A stretch of DNA of 64,000 nucleotides from Rikenella microfusus. GTDB taxonomy: Bacteria; Bacteroidota; Bacteroidia; Bacteroidales; Tenuifilaceae. The notes below the pieces were generated by a model that saw only the letters and a program-made list of their open reading frames with translations, was not told where the DNA came from and searched no databases. Made by a program: the position numbers and the translations under genes. Location: the NCBI GenBank assembly GCA_020722565.1, contig DYKO01000005.1, forward strand, positions 124,001 to 188,000. Direction: 5' to 3'. Position 1 is the stretch's first letter. Each line of letters starts with the position of its first letter. Positions 9,777 to 18,291 of the stretch are shown here, piece after piece.

Positions 9777-12662
9777 ATGCAAAACGCAATGTCGTTAACA
9801 AAGAATGTCATAGCATTAATAATTACCATATTATTCTCGTTTCAGGGGAAACCGGAAAATTCTTTTTCTAATAGAGTTAATATAGACAGCCTATGCCAGC
9901 TTGTAAAAATATATTCAACCGAAAATCCTGAAATTGCAGGTTTTGCCTGTCATAGACTAGCAGAACAAAGCCAAAAGGGATACAACGACTCAATTCGCAT
10001 TATTTACCAGCTTGGCATGTCACAGTACAAAGCAGGTCAAGGACTAAATGAGATTGCCCTTGCTCACGTTGATACGGCCATACATATTAGTCAATACAAA
10101 ACATATCAGAAGCTACATTTTGAAGCCCTTCAGCTAAAAACATTTTTACTTTTGAGCAATGGTAACTATAGCGAGGCTTTAAGAATAAATGAGAAATCAA
10201 GAATTATAGCTCTAAAAAGTAAAATACCCTCATTAATTGTAAAAGCCACCCTAATCCGCGGCGATATCTACAAGGAGTTTGGGCAGTACCTTGAAGCAAT
10301 TTCCAGAAAGATAGATGCGCTTCAGCTGTCAAAAACATCACCAGAACTGGAAGCAGAATGCTATCAAAGCATTGGTAGTACATACTGGTTTTTTGGCAAC
10401 TATCAGGATGCACTTAAATCGTACTACCAAGGGTTAATTGCTGCTGAAAAATGTTCCGACTCCCTTCGTATTATTCAGCTTACCAAGAACATTGGCCTTA
10501 CCTATCGCGAACTAGGTAACTTTGATAAAGCAATCTCGATGCTCAATTCGGCACTACTTCATGCACAAAAGCAACAAATCAAATCAGAAATTTCGGATAT
10601 ACTAAATATTTTCGGAGGTGTTTACCTCAAATTTGGGCGTCCTGCTGATGCCATTAGCTACTATAAGCAGAGCCTGTCCGTTAAAAAAAGCATCAATTAC
10701 TCCCGTTCTAGCATCAACACACTAAACAACCTGGCAAGAGCATACCTGCAGCAGAAAAATAATGAAGAGGCAATTCAATCGCTAAGTACGGCCCTTGAAA
10801 TTGCCAATAAAATTGCAGACCCTTTGACCCAAGCTCGTATTCAAAACGAAATGGGCAACATCTACCTCAATGTCAATAACTTTTCCGAGTCGCTTCGCCG
10901 ATACCTGCTGGCATTAAAACTGAGGCAATCGTACGGAAAGGAGGACGACATTGCCCGTACCATGGTTAATATTGCATTGGTATACAGAAAAATAGGACTT
11001 CATAAAAATGCACAAAAGTATGTTGAAGACGCCAAAAAGCTAGTTGAAAATATAGAAGTAAAATCTGATTTAAGGATTTACATATACCAAAACCTTGGTC
11101 ATATAATGTACGACCAAAAAAAATTTGAAGAGGCCATTAAAACCTACCGCATAGCACTTGATCTGAGTGAAAAAAAGGGAGATGAAACTCAAATCGTGAA
11201 ACTCTTAAAAAATATTGCACAATGCTCTCTTGAATGGGGAAAAATATCACAAGCCCGTAATGCCATTACCCAGTCAATAAAAATTGCTCTTCGAAACAAC
11301 CAAAATAATGAGCTAGCCGAAAGCTATAACACATTAGGTAACATTGAACGTGCAGCAAAGAACTATCAACTGGCTATTTCGCATTTTAATCTGGCTGCCG
11401 AAAAATATCAAAAAGCATCGAACCTCGAGGGGAAAGCCCTATGTTTGAGGAAAATAGGAGAAATCCAAATCATTCAAAAAAATTATAAAGAAGCCCAAAA
11501 AAAAATTAACCAATCAATAAACATAGGAATACAGAGCAAGAACTACTACCTGGTATCCTTTGGGTACCAAACTCTAAGTGAACTTTTCAAAAAGCAAGGG
11601 AATTATGCTAAAGCATTAGCACTTTATCAGAAACACATTGGTATTAGGGATAGCCTTGAGAGCATTAAGCTAAGCGAGAAGAATATGGAGGCCCACCTCA
11701 ACCTTGAATTGGATAAAACAAAATCGGAAATAAAGTTAATTGAATCAGAGGTTGAAACCCTACGAACTCGAGTAGAACTGGACAAGGAACGCCTCGATAG
11801 GCAAAGAACTCAGCGCAAGCTGCTTATTACCCTAGTAGCCTTTCTGCTGTTTATTGCCATTTCTGCACTTTTTCTATTTAACCAGAAAAAAAATCTTGCT
11901 CGATTACAACGCGAAAAATATGAGGAGGTAAGTAGAATAAATGATATGCTTGTCAAATCGCAGGCCGAACTTCAACAAACCATAAAAACCAAGGATAAGT
12001 TGTTCTCCATTATCGCACACGATCTTCGTAGCCCGTTTACTGCACTGTTAGGCCTGTCTGAGGTTCTCGCATCGAATGCCGAAAACCTCAAGGTTGACGA
12101 AGTCAAAGATTTTGCCTTGCACATTAATAAATCGGCCAACGAGGTACTATCATTGACTGAGAATTTGCTGAGCTGGGCCCGAAGCCAAACGGGCAAGTTG
12201 ACACTTTCGCCAAAAACCACCAATCTAAAGGAACTTCTTAACAAAACTGCATCTATAGCACGTATTCCCGCTCAAGAAAAAAGCATTGATATTGAGATTT
12301 CCTGCAGCGATGATTTAACATTGTTTGTTGATGAGGATACTCTTACTACAACCATTCGCAATCTACTGAGTAACGCCATAAAGTTCACCCCGACGGGGGG
12401 TAAAATTACAGTAAGAGTTTTTAGAAACACTTCTGAGATAGCCATTCAGGTTTCTGACACAGGAGTTGGTATAGCTCCCGAAAACATCAATAAGCTATTT
12501 AAACTCGACGGATTTACAACCAAGGGAACCAATTCCGAAAATGGGACCGGCTTAGGATTAATGCTTTGCAAAGAGTTCACTGAGGCAAACGGTGGTACCA
12601 TAAGCGTTCAAAGCATAATGAACCATGGCACAACATTCACTATCACTTTCCCATTAAAATAA
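9777..12662 (+). CDS. TPR-containing membrane sensor histidine kinase (paralogue of the preceding gene)
   Basis: A 961-residue kinase with the same layout as its upstream neighbour but a much longer TPR array (about residues 40-640). The transmembrane helix is at about 682-703, then HisKA LFSIIAHDLRSPFTALLGL with His748, and HATPase with NLLSNAIKF near 862, VSDTGVGI and GTGLGLMLC. The start is the ATG at 9777; an in-frame ATG four codons later is an alternative. The N-terminus is hydrophobic (VIALIITILFSF) and acts as signal or anchor. The gap to the previous kinase is 54 bases and to xseB 12 bases. Similarity of the kinase halves and synteny suggest tandem duplication with later expansion of the TPR array. 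Confidence 0.92.
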   Translation: MQNAMSLTKNVIALIITILFSFQGKPENSFSNRVNIDSLCQLVKIYSTENPEIAGFACHRLAEQSQKGYNDSIRIIYQLGMSQYKAGQGLNEIALAHVDTAIHISQYKTYQKLHFEALQLKTFLLLSNGNYSEALRINEKSRIIALKSKIPSLIVKATLIRGDIYKEFGQYLEAISRKIDALQLSKTSPELEAECYQSIGSTYWFFGNYQDALKSYYQGLIAAEKCSDSLRIIQLTKNIGLTYRELGNFDKAISMLNSALLHAQKQQIKSEISDILNIFGGVYLKFGRPADAISYYKQSLSVKKSINYSRSSINTLNNLARAYLQQKNNEEAIQSLSTALEIANKIADPLTQARIQNEMGNIYLNVNNFSESLRRYLLALKLRQSYGKEDDIARTMVNIALVYRKIGLHKNAQKYVEDAKKLVENIEVKSDLRIYIYQNLGHIMYDQKKFEEAIKTYRIALDLSEKKGDETQIVKLLKNIAQCSLEWGKISQARNAITQSIKIALRNNQNNELAESYNTLGNIERAAKNYQLAISHFNLAAEKYQKASNLEGKALCLRKIGEIQIIQKNYKEAQKKINQSINIGIQSKNYYLVSFGYQTLSELFKKQGNYAKALALYQKHIGIRDSLESIKLSEKNMEAHLNLELDKTKSEIKLIESEVETLRTRVELDKERLDRQRTQRKLLITLVAFLLFIAISALFLFNQKKNLARLQREKYEEVSRINDMLVKSQAELQQTIKTKDKLFSIIAHDLRSPFTALLGLSEVLASNAENLKVDEVKDFALHINKSANEVLSLTENLLSWARSQTGKLTLSPKTTNLKELLNKTASIARIPAQEKSIDIEISCSDDLTLFVDEDTLTTTIRNLLSNAIKFTPTGGKITVRVFRNTSEIAIQVSDTGVGIAPENINKLFKLDGFTTKGTNSENGTGLGLMLCKEFTEANGGTISVQSIMNHGTTFTITFPLK

Positions 12663-12674
12663 AAATGAGCAATT

Positions 12675-12881
12675 ATGACAAAGAAAGTTCAAAAGTACGG
12701 TGAGGCAATTGGTGAGATTGAAGAAATAATTAACCAAATTGAATCAAACGAATTGGATATTGATAACTTAACCGAAAAGATCCGAAGAGCCTCCGAATTA
12801 CTAAAATTTTGCAAGGAAAAACTACATGCCACCGAAAATGAGGTTAAAAAAATTATTGAAGATCTTGAAACCAACAGCTAA
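12675..12881 (+). CDS. xseB: Exodeoxyribonuclease VII small subunit
   Basis: XseB is the small helical subunit that binds the long C-terminal helices of XseA to form active exonuclease VII. The 68-residue protein has the family pattern: KYGEAIGEIEEIINQIESNELDIDNLTEKI followed by an amphipathic helix rich in Glu and Lys (ASELLKFCKEKLHATENEVKKIIEDLE). It starts 12 bases after the second sensor kinase and shares strand with xseA, from which it is separated by 5.2 kb. In most bacteria xseA and xseB are adjacent when linked, so the arrangement is unusual. Confidence 0.9.
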   Translation: MTKKVQKYGEAIGEIEEIINQIESNELDIDNLTEKIRRASELLKFCKEKLHATENEVKKIIEDLETNS

Positions 12882-12969
12882 GTATTTTCCCATTTGAAGA
12901 ATAAAAAGTGCAAACGTTTTCAAAAAATGAGATTTTTCTATTTATTTGCTTTGATATTTAATTCAAAAT

Positions 12970-14574
12970 ATGCCCTATAAAATTCTGGTTGCAAGCGGAA
13001 GTGAACAGTTAGCCCATGATGTTCAAAAAATTTTGGGCCTAGCCGACGACGACTTTGACATAAGATTCATCTTTGATTCCGAAAAAATAATCACCACCAT
13101 ACTAGGCGAATCGCCCGATATTATTATTTACGATACACATTTTGCCCATAGAGCTGCTGCCGATGTTTTATACATTATCAAAGCCGATCCTTCAACCACT
13201 AACATACCCATTCTGGCCCTTGCCGATTTTCTACAGCCCGAACATATACAATTGCTATTCCATGCTGGTGCAGACGACTTCATCGGTTTACCATTGAGTG
13301 TTCCCGAACTCATACAACGAACCATGGTGGGCATTCAAAGGGGGCGCATGCTGAAAAAACTAAAAACGCTCTCCAATCAGTTTGATAGCGTTACCTCAGC
13401 CATAAGTCAAGCAGGTAATTCTGTTATTATCATTAGCAATACCGGCGAAATAACCTGGGTAAATGAGGGATTTAAGAGACTTTATGAATGTACGCTGGAT
13501 GAATTCAAGGCATTGTTTGGCCGCAATCTTTTTGCCGAAAACATGAATGAAATTACTACCAATGCCATCCGTAAGTGCAAAAATGGAGAGTATGTGGTTT
13601 ACGATAGTAAGTGGATTACCCCTCAGGGAAAAGAAAAATACATACAAACCAGCTTAACACCAGTTTTCGATGAGCTCCAAAATCTCAACTATATAGTGGC
13701 CATTGAGATGGATATCACTGAACTTAAAATGATTGAGAAAGACCTTGAGGATAAAAACGAGAACCTCCTAAGCATTACCGATAACCTGGAGCAGGCCAAC
13801 AAAATACTTGAGGAACAGCAACTCCAAATTCAACAGCAATCGGAGCTACTTGCCGAAGAAAAGCAAAAAACCGAGGCATTGCTCCTCAATATTCTTCCCC
13901 GTGAAGTTGCTAATGCTCTCCAGAAAAAGGGGGTTTACAAACCCAAAAAATTCAAGGAGGTTTCGGTAATGTTTGCCGATTTTGTGGGATTCTCAAAGCT
14001 AAGCGTCACCTACGAAAATATTGAGGAGTTTCTTGATGTTTTGAGCAGCTACTTTGAAACCTTCGACGAGATTATTACTCAACGATTTATTGAGAAAATA
14101 AAAACCATTGGCGATTGCTATATGTGTGCAGGTGGCTTACCCCGAACAAACCACAGCCACCCCTTCGATACTGTTCTAGCAGCCCTTGAACTGCAGCGAT
14201 ATACCAAGCTAAGAGCTCAGGATGATATTCAAAATGGCCGCCCGGTTTGGTCAATTCGAGTTGGGATACATTCCGGTAGCGTAATTGCTGGTGTTATAGG
14301 CAAACATAAATTTGCCTATGATATCTGGGGCGATACTGTTAACGTTGCCAGCCGTATGCAAACCGCCAGCGATCCCGGTAGAATCAACATATCAGAATCT
14401 ACATACTCCTATATCAAAGATTTTTTTATATGCATACCGCGGGGTAAGATTCCTGCCAAAAATATTGGTGAAATTGAAATGTACTTTGTGGACCGTATTA
14501 AACCGGAATACTCCGAGGACCCCGAGGGTTACATACCCAATGCAGCTTTGCGAAAAATTGTTGCCTCACTATAA
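12970..14574 (+). CDS. Receiver-like / PAS / class III adenylate cyclase
   Basis: A 534-residue soluble signalling protein. Residues 1-125 form a receiver-like domain that keeps the phospho-acceptor Asp55 (IIIYDTH). It lacks the acidic pair of loop 1 (VASGSEQ) and the conserved Lys (GLPLS instead of KP). Residues 135-255 are a PAS domain ending VAIEMDITELK, and 255-310 a coiled coil. Residues 325-510 are a class III cyclase catalytic domain with metal aspartates Asp337 (MFADFVGF) and Asp382 (TIGDCYM). Purine-binding residues Lys378 and Asp451 (YDIWGD) and transition-state residues Asn458 and Arg462 are the adenylate rather than guanylate cyclase set. The product is therefore predicted to be cAMP. 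It follows xseB by 88 bases; co-transcription with the kinases is possible. Confidence 0.9.
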   Translation: MPYKILVASGSEQLAHDVQKILGLADDDFDIRFIFDSEKIITTILGESPDIIIYDTHFAHRAAADVLYIIKADPSTTNIPILALADFLQPEHIQLLFHAGADDFIGLPLSVPELIQRTMVGIQRGRMLKKLKTLSNQFDSVTSAISQAGNSVIIISNTGEITWVNEGFKRLYECTLDEFKALFGRNLFAENMNEITTNAIRKCKNGEYVVYDSKWITPQGKEKYIQTSLTPVFDELQNLNYIVAIEMDITELKMIEKDLEDKNENLLSITDNLEQANKILEEQQLQIQQQSELLAEEKQKTEALLLNILPREVANALQKKGVYKPKKFKEVSVMFADFVGFSKLSVTYENIEEFLDVLSSYFETFDEIITQRFIEKIKTIGDCYMCAGGLPRTNHSHPFDTVLAALELQRYTKLRAQDDIQNGRPVWSIRVGIHSGSVIAGVIGKHKFAYDIWGDTVNVASRMQTASDPGRINISESTYSYIKDFFICIPRGKIPAKNIGEIEMYFVDRIKPEYSEDPEGYIPNAALRKIVASL

Positions 14575-14583
14575 AGATAAGAG

Positions 14584-15060
14584 CTACTTTGAGGCATCCC
14601 TAACATTAGTAAAACTAAAAGGGAGCAGCAAGCTGGCGTCATCAATTCTAATCACCTTCGATTTGCCCACCATTAATATTCTGTAAGGCTTAGCCCCAAT
14701 GGTTTGGTATTCCAGCATAACCTGTCGGCATGCCCCACAGGGGGAGATTGGGTTTTGGGTTAAACCATCCTCGCCCGAAGCCACAATAGCAATTGCCCTT
14801 ATGGGCACTCCAGGGAAATTTGCACCAGCATAGAAAAGGGCCACCCTTTCAGCGCACAACCCCGAAGGGTAAGCACCATTCTCCTGATTGCTTCCAGTTA
14901 CTATCTGATTATTCTCAAGCAAAACAGAAGCCCCCACCTTAAAATGTGAATAGGGAGAATAACTCCCCTTCAGGGCTTCCTTTGCTTTCTCAATCAAATC
15001 AAGTTCCCAATCCTCAAGCTGGCTAAAGTCGGTTATTTCGTCGTAGTGAATTGTAAGCAT
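14584..15060 (-). CDS. cdd: Cytidine deaminase
   Basis: Cdd hydrolyses cytidine and deoxycytidine to uridine and deoxyuridine in pyrimidine salvage. The 158-residue protein has the zinc site: Cys69 and catalytic Glu71 in SGLCAERVAL, and Cys108 and Cys111 in PCGACRQVM. The substrate-binding NQENGAYPSG precedes it, and SPYSHFKVGASVLLENN is the usual N-terminal signature. The length corresponds to the homotetrameric one-domain class. The gene converges on the cyclase gene with only 9 bases between stops. It lies 72 bases downstream of the aspartase gene on the same strand, so it may be read from the same message. Confidence 0.95.
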   Translation of the reverse strand: MLTIHYDEITDFSQLEDWELDLIEKAKEALKGSYSPYSHFKVGASVLLENNQIVTGSNQENGAYPSGLCAERVALFYAGANFPGVPIRAIAIVASGEDGLTQNPISPCGACRQVMLEYQTIGAKPYRILMVGKSKVIRIDDASLLLPFSFTNVRDASK

Positions 15061-15132
15061 AACCTAAAGTATTTGGGTATGGTTTCAAAACCAGTTGAAA
15101 TCCATCAAATGTAAGGATTTTTTTTATTAGTG

Positions 15133-16992
15133 CTACAAGTTCTGCTTTCGGGGTTTCACCATATTTTCCGGAGCAAGAATTATATCAAGTTGCTCTTTGG
15201 TGAGCAGTTTCTTTTCCAAAACCAATTCGTAAACGCTTCTGTTGCTAACCAAGGCTTCTTTTGCTAGTTGCGTTGAAGCTTCATACCCTATATAAGGATT
15301 TAGCGCAGTAACTAAACCTATAGAATTGTAAACCATGTTTCGGCATCGCTCCTCATTTGCGGTTATGCCATCAATGCACCTGTACTTAAGCGTATTCATG
15401 CCGTTTTTAAGCATCTCAATCGACTCAAAAAGGCTTTGAACAATAACAGGCTCAAACACATTCAGTTCAAGTTGACCGCCCTCGGCTGCCAGGGTTATGG
15501 TTAAATCGTTACCAATTACCTTAAATGCTATTTGATTTACCACCTCAGGAATAACCGGATTAACCTTTCCAGGCATTATTGAGGAACCGGGCTGCATGGG
15601 GGGTAAATTGATTTCGTTAAAACCAGTTCTAGGTCCTGATGACAAAAGGCGAAGATCGTTCGATATTTTTGAAAGTTTAACGGCTAACCGCTTTACGGCC
15701 GATGAGTACATCACAAAGGCACCAGTATCCTGCGTTGCCTCTACAAGGTTTGTAGCCAGGGTTAAATCCAAACCGGTAATTTGACGCAAATGCTTGAGTA
15801 CCTTCTCGGGATAATCGGGATCAGCATTAATGCCTGTTCCAATGGCGGTTGCCCCCATGTTAATTTCCAGAAATAACTTTACATTCTGGTTTAAACGCTC
15901 AATCTCCTCGCTAAGTGTTACCGCATATGCATCGAATTCCTGACCAAGAGTCATGGGAACCGCATCCTGAAGCTGAGTTCTTCCCATTTTAATAACTTGG
16001 GCAAATTCACGGGCCTTATTCCTAAATGAATCAATTAAAGACTCAAGAACCTTAACCAACTTGGCATTTGAGCGGTAGAGTGCAATTTTAACCGCAGTAG
16101 GGTAGGCGTCATTGGTCGATTGCGACATGTTGACATGATTCAATGGATGGCAGTGCTGGTAATCACCTTTGCTGAAACCAAGTATTTCAAGTGCCCTATT
16201 GGCAATCACCTCATTGGCATTCATATTTGTTGAGGTCCCTGCCCCGCCCTGTATCATGTCAACAACAAATTGATTTTGGAATCGGCCGTTGGTTATTTCC
16301 CTACAAGCAGCTACAATGGCATCTTTAATTTTGGGATCAAGCAGTCCCAACCCACTATTTGCCTCAGCGGCAGCTTGCTTGACCATGGCTAGGGCATCTA
16401 TTAGATCGGGATAAAAACTAATAGTTACCCCTGAGATATTAAAATTTTCCAAAGCTCGTAGGGTTTGAATACCATAGTAGTACTCAGCAGGCACATCGCG
16501 CTCACCCAACAAATCATGCTCTCGACGGGTTGCCCCCGACTCGTATTGGCTGGCCGGATTTATCATTCGGTTATTGGCATGTCGCATTCTACGGTGCATT
16601 ACCCGTGTAATGTTGGTCAAAACTTTTAAAGCAATGGTAGGATTACTATTCAAATCATCTACCTTTAAAAGAAGAACCTTGGTTGGCTCAAGTGCCCTTG
16701 CGGAGGTGGAGTGAGTTGAATCTGCAGCCCAAATTCCTTCGCCCAAAAAATCGCCTCGGCCAAAATAAGTTAACTTTAGCTCTACTCCGTAGGGATTACT
16801 TTTAAATAGTTCAACCCGGCCATTAAAAATGACTATAATCCCCTCACGCTTTGAATTCTCAACAAACAAGAGGTTCCCGGCACTGTACTCACGTTCTACT
16901 ATACCATTTGCCAAAACAGAAAGTTCAGAAGCACCCAATCCCTGAAAAAGTTCAATATTTGAAAGGAAATCGATATACTCTTTTTTACTCAT
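15133..16992 (-). CDS. aspA: Aspartate ammonia-lyase with N-terminal cyclic-nucleotide-binding-like domain
   Basis: A fusion of about 619 residues. Residues 1-125 form a cNMP-binding (Crp-like) beta roll, and about 155-619 a fumarase/aspartase-superfamily enzyme. The enzyme half shows [52 protein letters not shown] and the signature [11 protein letters not shown] near 470, all closest to aspartase, which converts L-aspartate to fumarate and ammonia. In the phosphate-binding cassette the Glu is kept (FLGEGIW, Glu85), but the Arg that contacts the cyclic phosphate aligns with His94 ([10 protein letters not shown]). cAMP binding is therefore uncertain. The frame extends two codons upstream to a TTG; the ATG at 16992 is preferred. 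A -7 box lies 41 bases upstream. Confidence 0.93.
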   Translation of the reverse strand: MSKKEYIDFLSNIELFQGLGASELSVLANGIVEREYSAGNLLFVENSKREGIIVIFNGRVELFKSNPYGVELKLTYFGRGDFLGEGIWAADSTHSTSARALEPTKVLLLKVDDLNSNPTIALKVLTNITRVMHRRMRHANNRMINPASQYESGATRREHDLLGERDVPAEYYYGIQTLRALENFNISGVTISFYPDLIDALAMVKQAAAEANSGLGLLDPKIKDAIVAACREITNGRFQNQFVVDMIQGGAGTSTNMNANEVIANRALEILGFSKGDYQHCHPLNHVNMSQSTNDAYPTAVKIALYRSNAKLVKVLESLIDSFRNKAREFAQVIKMGRTQLQDAVPMTLGQEFDAYAVTLSEEIERLNQNVKLFLEINMGATAIGTGINADPDYPEKVLKHLRQITGLDLTLATNLVEATQDTGAFVMYSSAVKRLAVKLSKISNDLRLLSSGPRTGFNEINLPPMQPGSSIMPGKVNPVIPEVVNQIAFKVIGNDLTITLAAEGGQLELNVFEPVIVQSLFESIEMLKNGMNTLKYRCIDGITANEERCRNMVYNSIGLVTALNPYIGYEASTQLAKEALVSNRSVYELVLEKKLLTKEQLDIILAPENMVKPRKQNL

Positions 16993-17032
16993 AACCAAAT
17001 AATTTATTTTGAAACAACGCTTTTACTAAACA

Positions 17033-17040
17033 CAAAAGTA
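17033..17040 (-). promoter_or_regulatory. Putative -7 box for the aspartase gene
   Basis: On the minus strand this reads TACTTTTG, matching TAnnTTTG, 41 bases upstream of the aspartase ATG. A clear -33 TTG at the right distance was not found. Confidence 0.45.
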
Positions 17041-17103
17041 GTCAAGTGGTTTTGTTGCTGTGCTAAAATTCACCATAGCCAGTTGTAATTTTATAATAGT
17101 TTA

Positions 17104-17143
17104 ACATATAAAAAAGGGTGCTGCCCATACATGACAACACCCT
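17104..17143 (-). terminator. Rho-independent terminator of the protease-like gene
   Basis: Read on the minus strand, AGGGTG pairs with CACCCT (17138-17143 with 17115-17120) around a 17-base loop, followed by TTTTTTATATG. It begins 21 bases after the stop of the trypsin-fold gene. Confidence 0.75.
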
Positions 17144-17163
17144 ACCAACCTATGAAAAAAACA

Positions 17164-18018
17164 CTAATCGTTGTTTGCCCTAACCTCAGCCACATCATTA
17201 ATATCGCTCATTATATTGGGTTGCATTAGTATGGCCAGCTCATTAAAATAGGTTACTATATGATCAAGCATTACTGCTTGTGTAATGCTGCTTGCAGTAT
17301 GTTTGTAAATATTGTTCACCAACAATTTAATTTGGTTCTGGCTTGCAATCAAAACCTGAATGGGATCGATATCGTCTAACATGAATCGACCCTCTATTTT
17401 TCGCAGTTCCTCAAGGTTTGTATGGATGTAGCCAAGTAAATCCTGGTACGATTTGGCTACAGTGTTATTCCGGCGCGATACTATTGCTATCACCTGCATG
17501 GTTTGAGGGTCAATCACAGGAGCCCCGCTATTACCATAGCTGGTTAACCCATCAATTTGAAGATACCTAACACCCTGCTTTGAGGAAAAGGCCGACGAAA
17601 TCATTCCTGATTTTATCGATAGATTCTGATGGCTACCATTGAACCCGAGCATTGCCACCTGCATTCCATAAGGATAAGACCAGCGCTCGCAAAGCGTAAG
17701 GCTTGGTATATCTTCAAACTCAACAAAATCAATATTAAATACGGCATAATCAGCATGATTGTTAGCAATACCAATCCTTAAATCATCAACTAGTTCTCTG
17801 TAATCGAGCCGCACAGTTGCTTTAGGAGTATTTCCGTCGCTCTCAACAAAACGGATTTCAACCTTTTGAGCATCTTTAACATAGAATACCTGCTCACAGG
17901 TAACCAGCGATTTTTTAATCTTAAACCCCGAGAGGGTATCAATAAGCACGCCGTGCCCATTGTAAAAGCTTAAGCAGCATACTGAAGCTGAACATGATTC
18001 CCAAACCTTTGCGTACAT
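17164..18018 (-). CDS. Trypsin-fold (S1-like) protein lacking the catalytic histidine
   Basis: A 284-residue cytosolic protein without signal peptide. The chymotrypsin fold is recognisable: GHGVLID with a strand leading to SLVTCEQVF, then NHADYAVFNID (Asp90) and LTSYGNSGAPVID with the Ser164 nucleophile in GNSGAP. The position that should hold His (TAAH in active enzymes) reads TCEQ, so Gln43 replaces the general base. It is probably an inactive protease or a binding module, unless another residue substitutes. The last 80 residues are helical with no known motif. Together with a 36-residue membrane peptide it is divergent from a NACHT NTPase gene. Trypsin-like domains recur as effectors or partners of NACHT/STAND NTPases, so a joint role is plausible but inferred. 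Confidence 0.8.
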   Translation of the reverse strand: MYAKVWESCSASVCCLSFYNGHGVLIDTLSGFKIKKSLVTCEQVFYVKDAQKVEIRFVESDGNTPKATVRLDYRELVDDLRIGIANNHADYAVFNIDFVEFEDIPSLTLCERWSYPYGMQVAMLGFNGSHQNLSIKSGMISSAFSSKQGVRYLQIDGLTSYGNSGAPVIDPQTMQVIAIVSRRNNTVAKSYQDLLGYIHTNLEELRKIEGRFMLDDIDPIQVLIASQNQIKLLVNNIYKHTASSITQAVMLDHIVTYFNELAILMQPNIMSDINDVAEVRANND

Positions 18019-18037
18019 GGCTTATTGTGTTATTTTG

Positions 18038-18148
18038 TTAAAAAGGCAACGATTTAACTAGAGTGATTACAAAAATTAGGGTAACTATTATAAAGATGAT
18101 AAATACCCCCACATCAATCTTTTGTCGTGCTTTTATTTTTTGTAGCAT
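18038..18148 (-). CDS. Putative 36-residue single-span membrane peptide
   Basis: A short frame on the minus strand with ATG at 18148 and TAA at 18038 encodes 36 residues. It has a basic N-terminus (MLQKIKARQKID), one hydrophobic helix (VGVFIIFIIVTLIFVITLV) and a short tail (KSLPF). It lies 19 bases upstream of the start of the trypsin-fold gene, and a TATATTTG -7 box lies 16 bases before its ATG. The clean positive-inside membrane helix, the promoter and the tight spacing support a real gene, but no family was recognised and the small size leaves doubt. Confidence 0.45.
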   Translation of the reverse strand: MLQKIKARQKIDVGVFIIFIIVTLIFVITLVKSLPF

Positions 18149-18163
18149 AACCTAACTTTTTTT

Positions 18164-18171
18164 CAAATATA
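18164..18171 (-). promoter_or_regulatory. Putative -7 box for the small peptide / trypsin-fold operon
   Basis: Reads TATATTTG on the minus strand, matching TAnnTTTG, 16 bases from the ATG of the 36-residue peptide. The nearest TTG lies 28 bases further upstream, longer than ideal. Confidence 0.45.
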
Positions 18172-18264
18172 CGAGAACTGGCACCTTTAGAGTTTGTGTC
18201 AAACCTGTCATTTTTATTTAAAAAGTCGTTTTGTTTTTATATCAATTTTATGGCAGAAAACACC

Positions 18265-18272
18265 TATTTTTG
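18265..18272 (+). promoter_or_regulatory. Putative -7 box for the NACHT gene
   Basis: TATTTTTG matches TAnnTTTG and lies 19 bases upstream of the NACHT ATG. No -33 element at standard spacing was found. With the opposing box at 18164-18171 it makes a compact divergent promoter region. Confidence 0.45.
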
Positions 18273-18291
18273 AATGACATATTAATCCGGC

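Noticed and set aside
14312-14686. 124-residue plus-strand frame across the cyclase and cytidine deaminase ends
   Set aside because: It lies in another frame of two well-supported genes and has no domain features.
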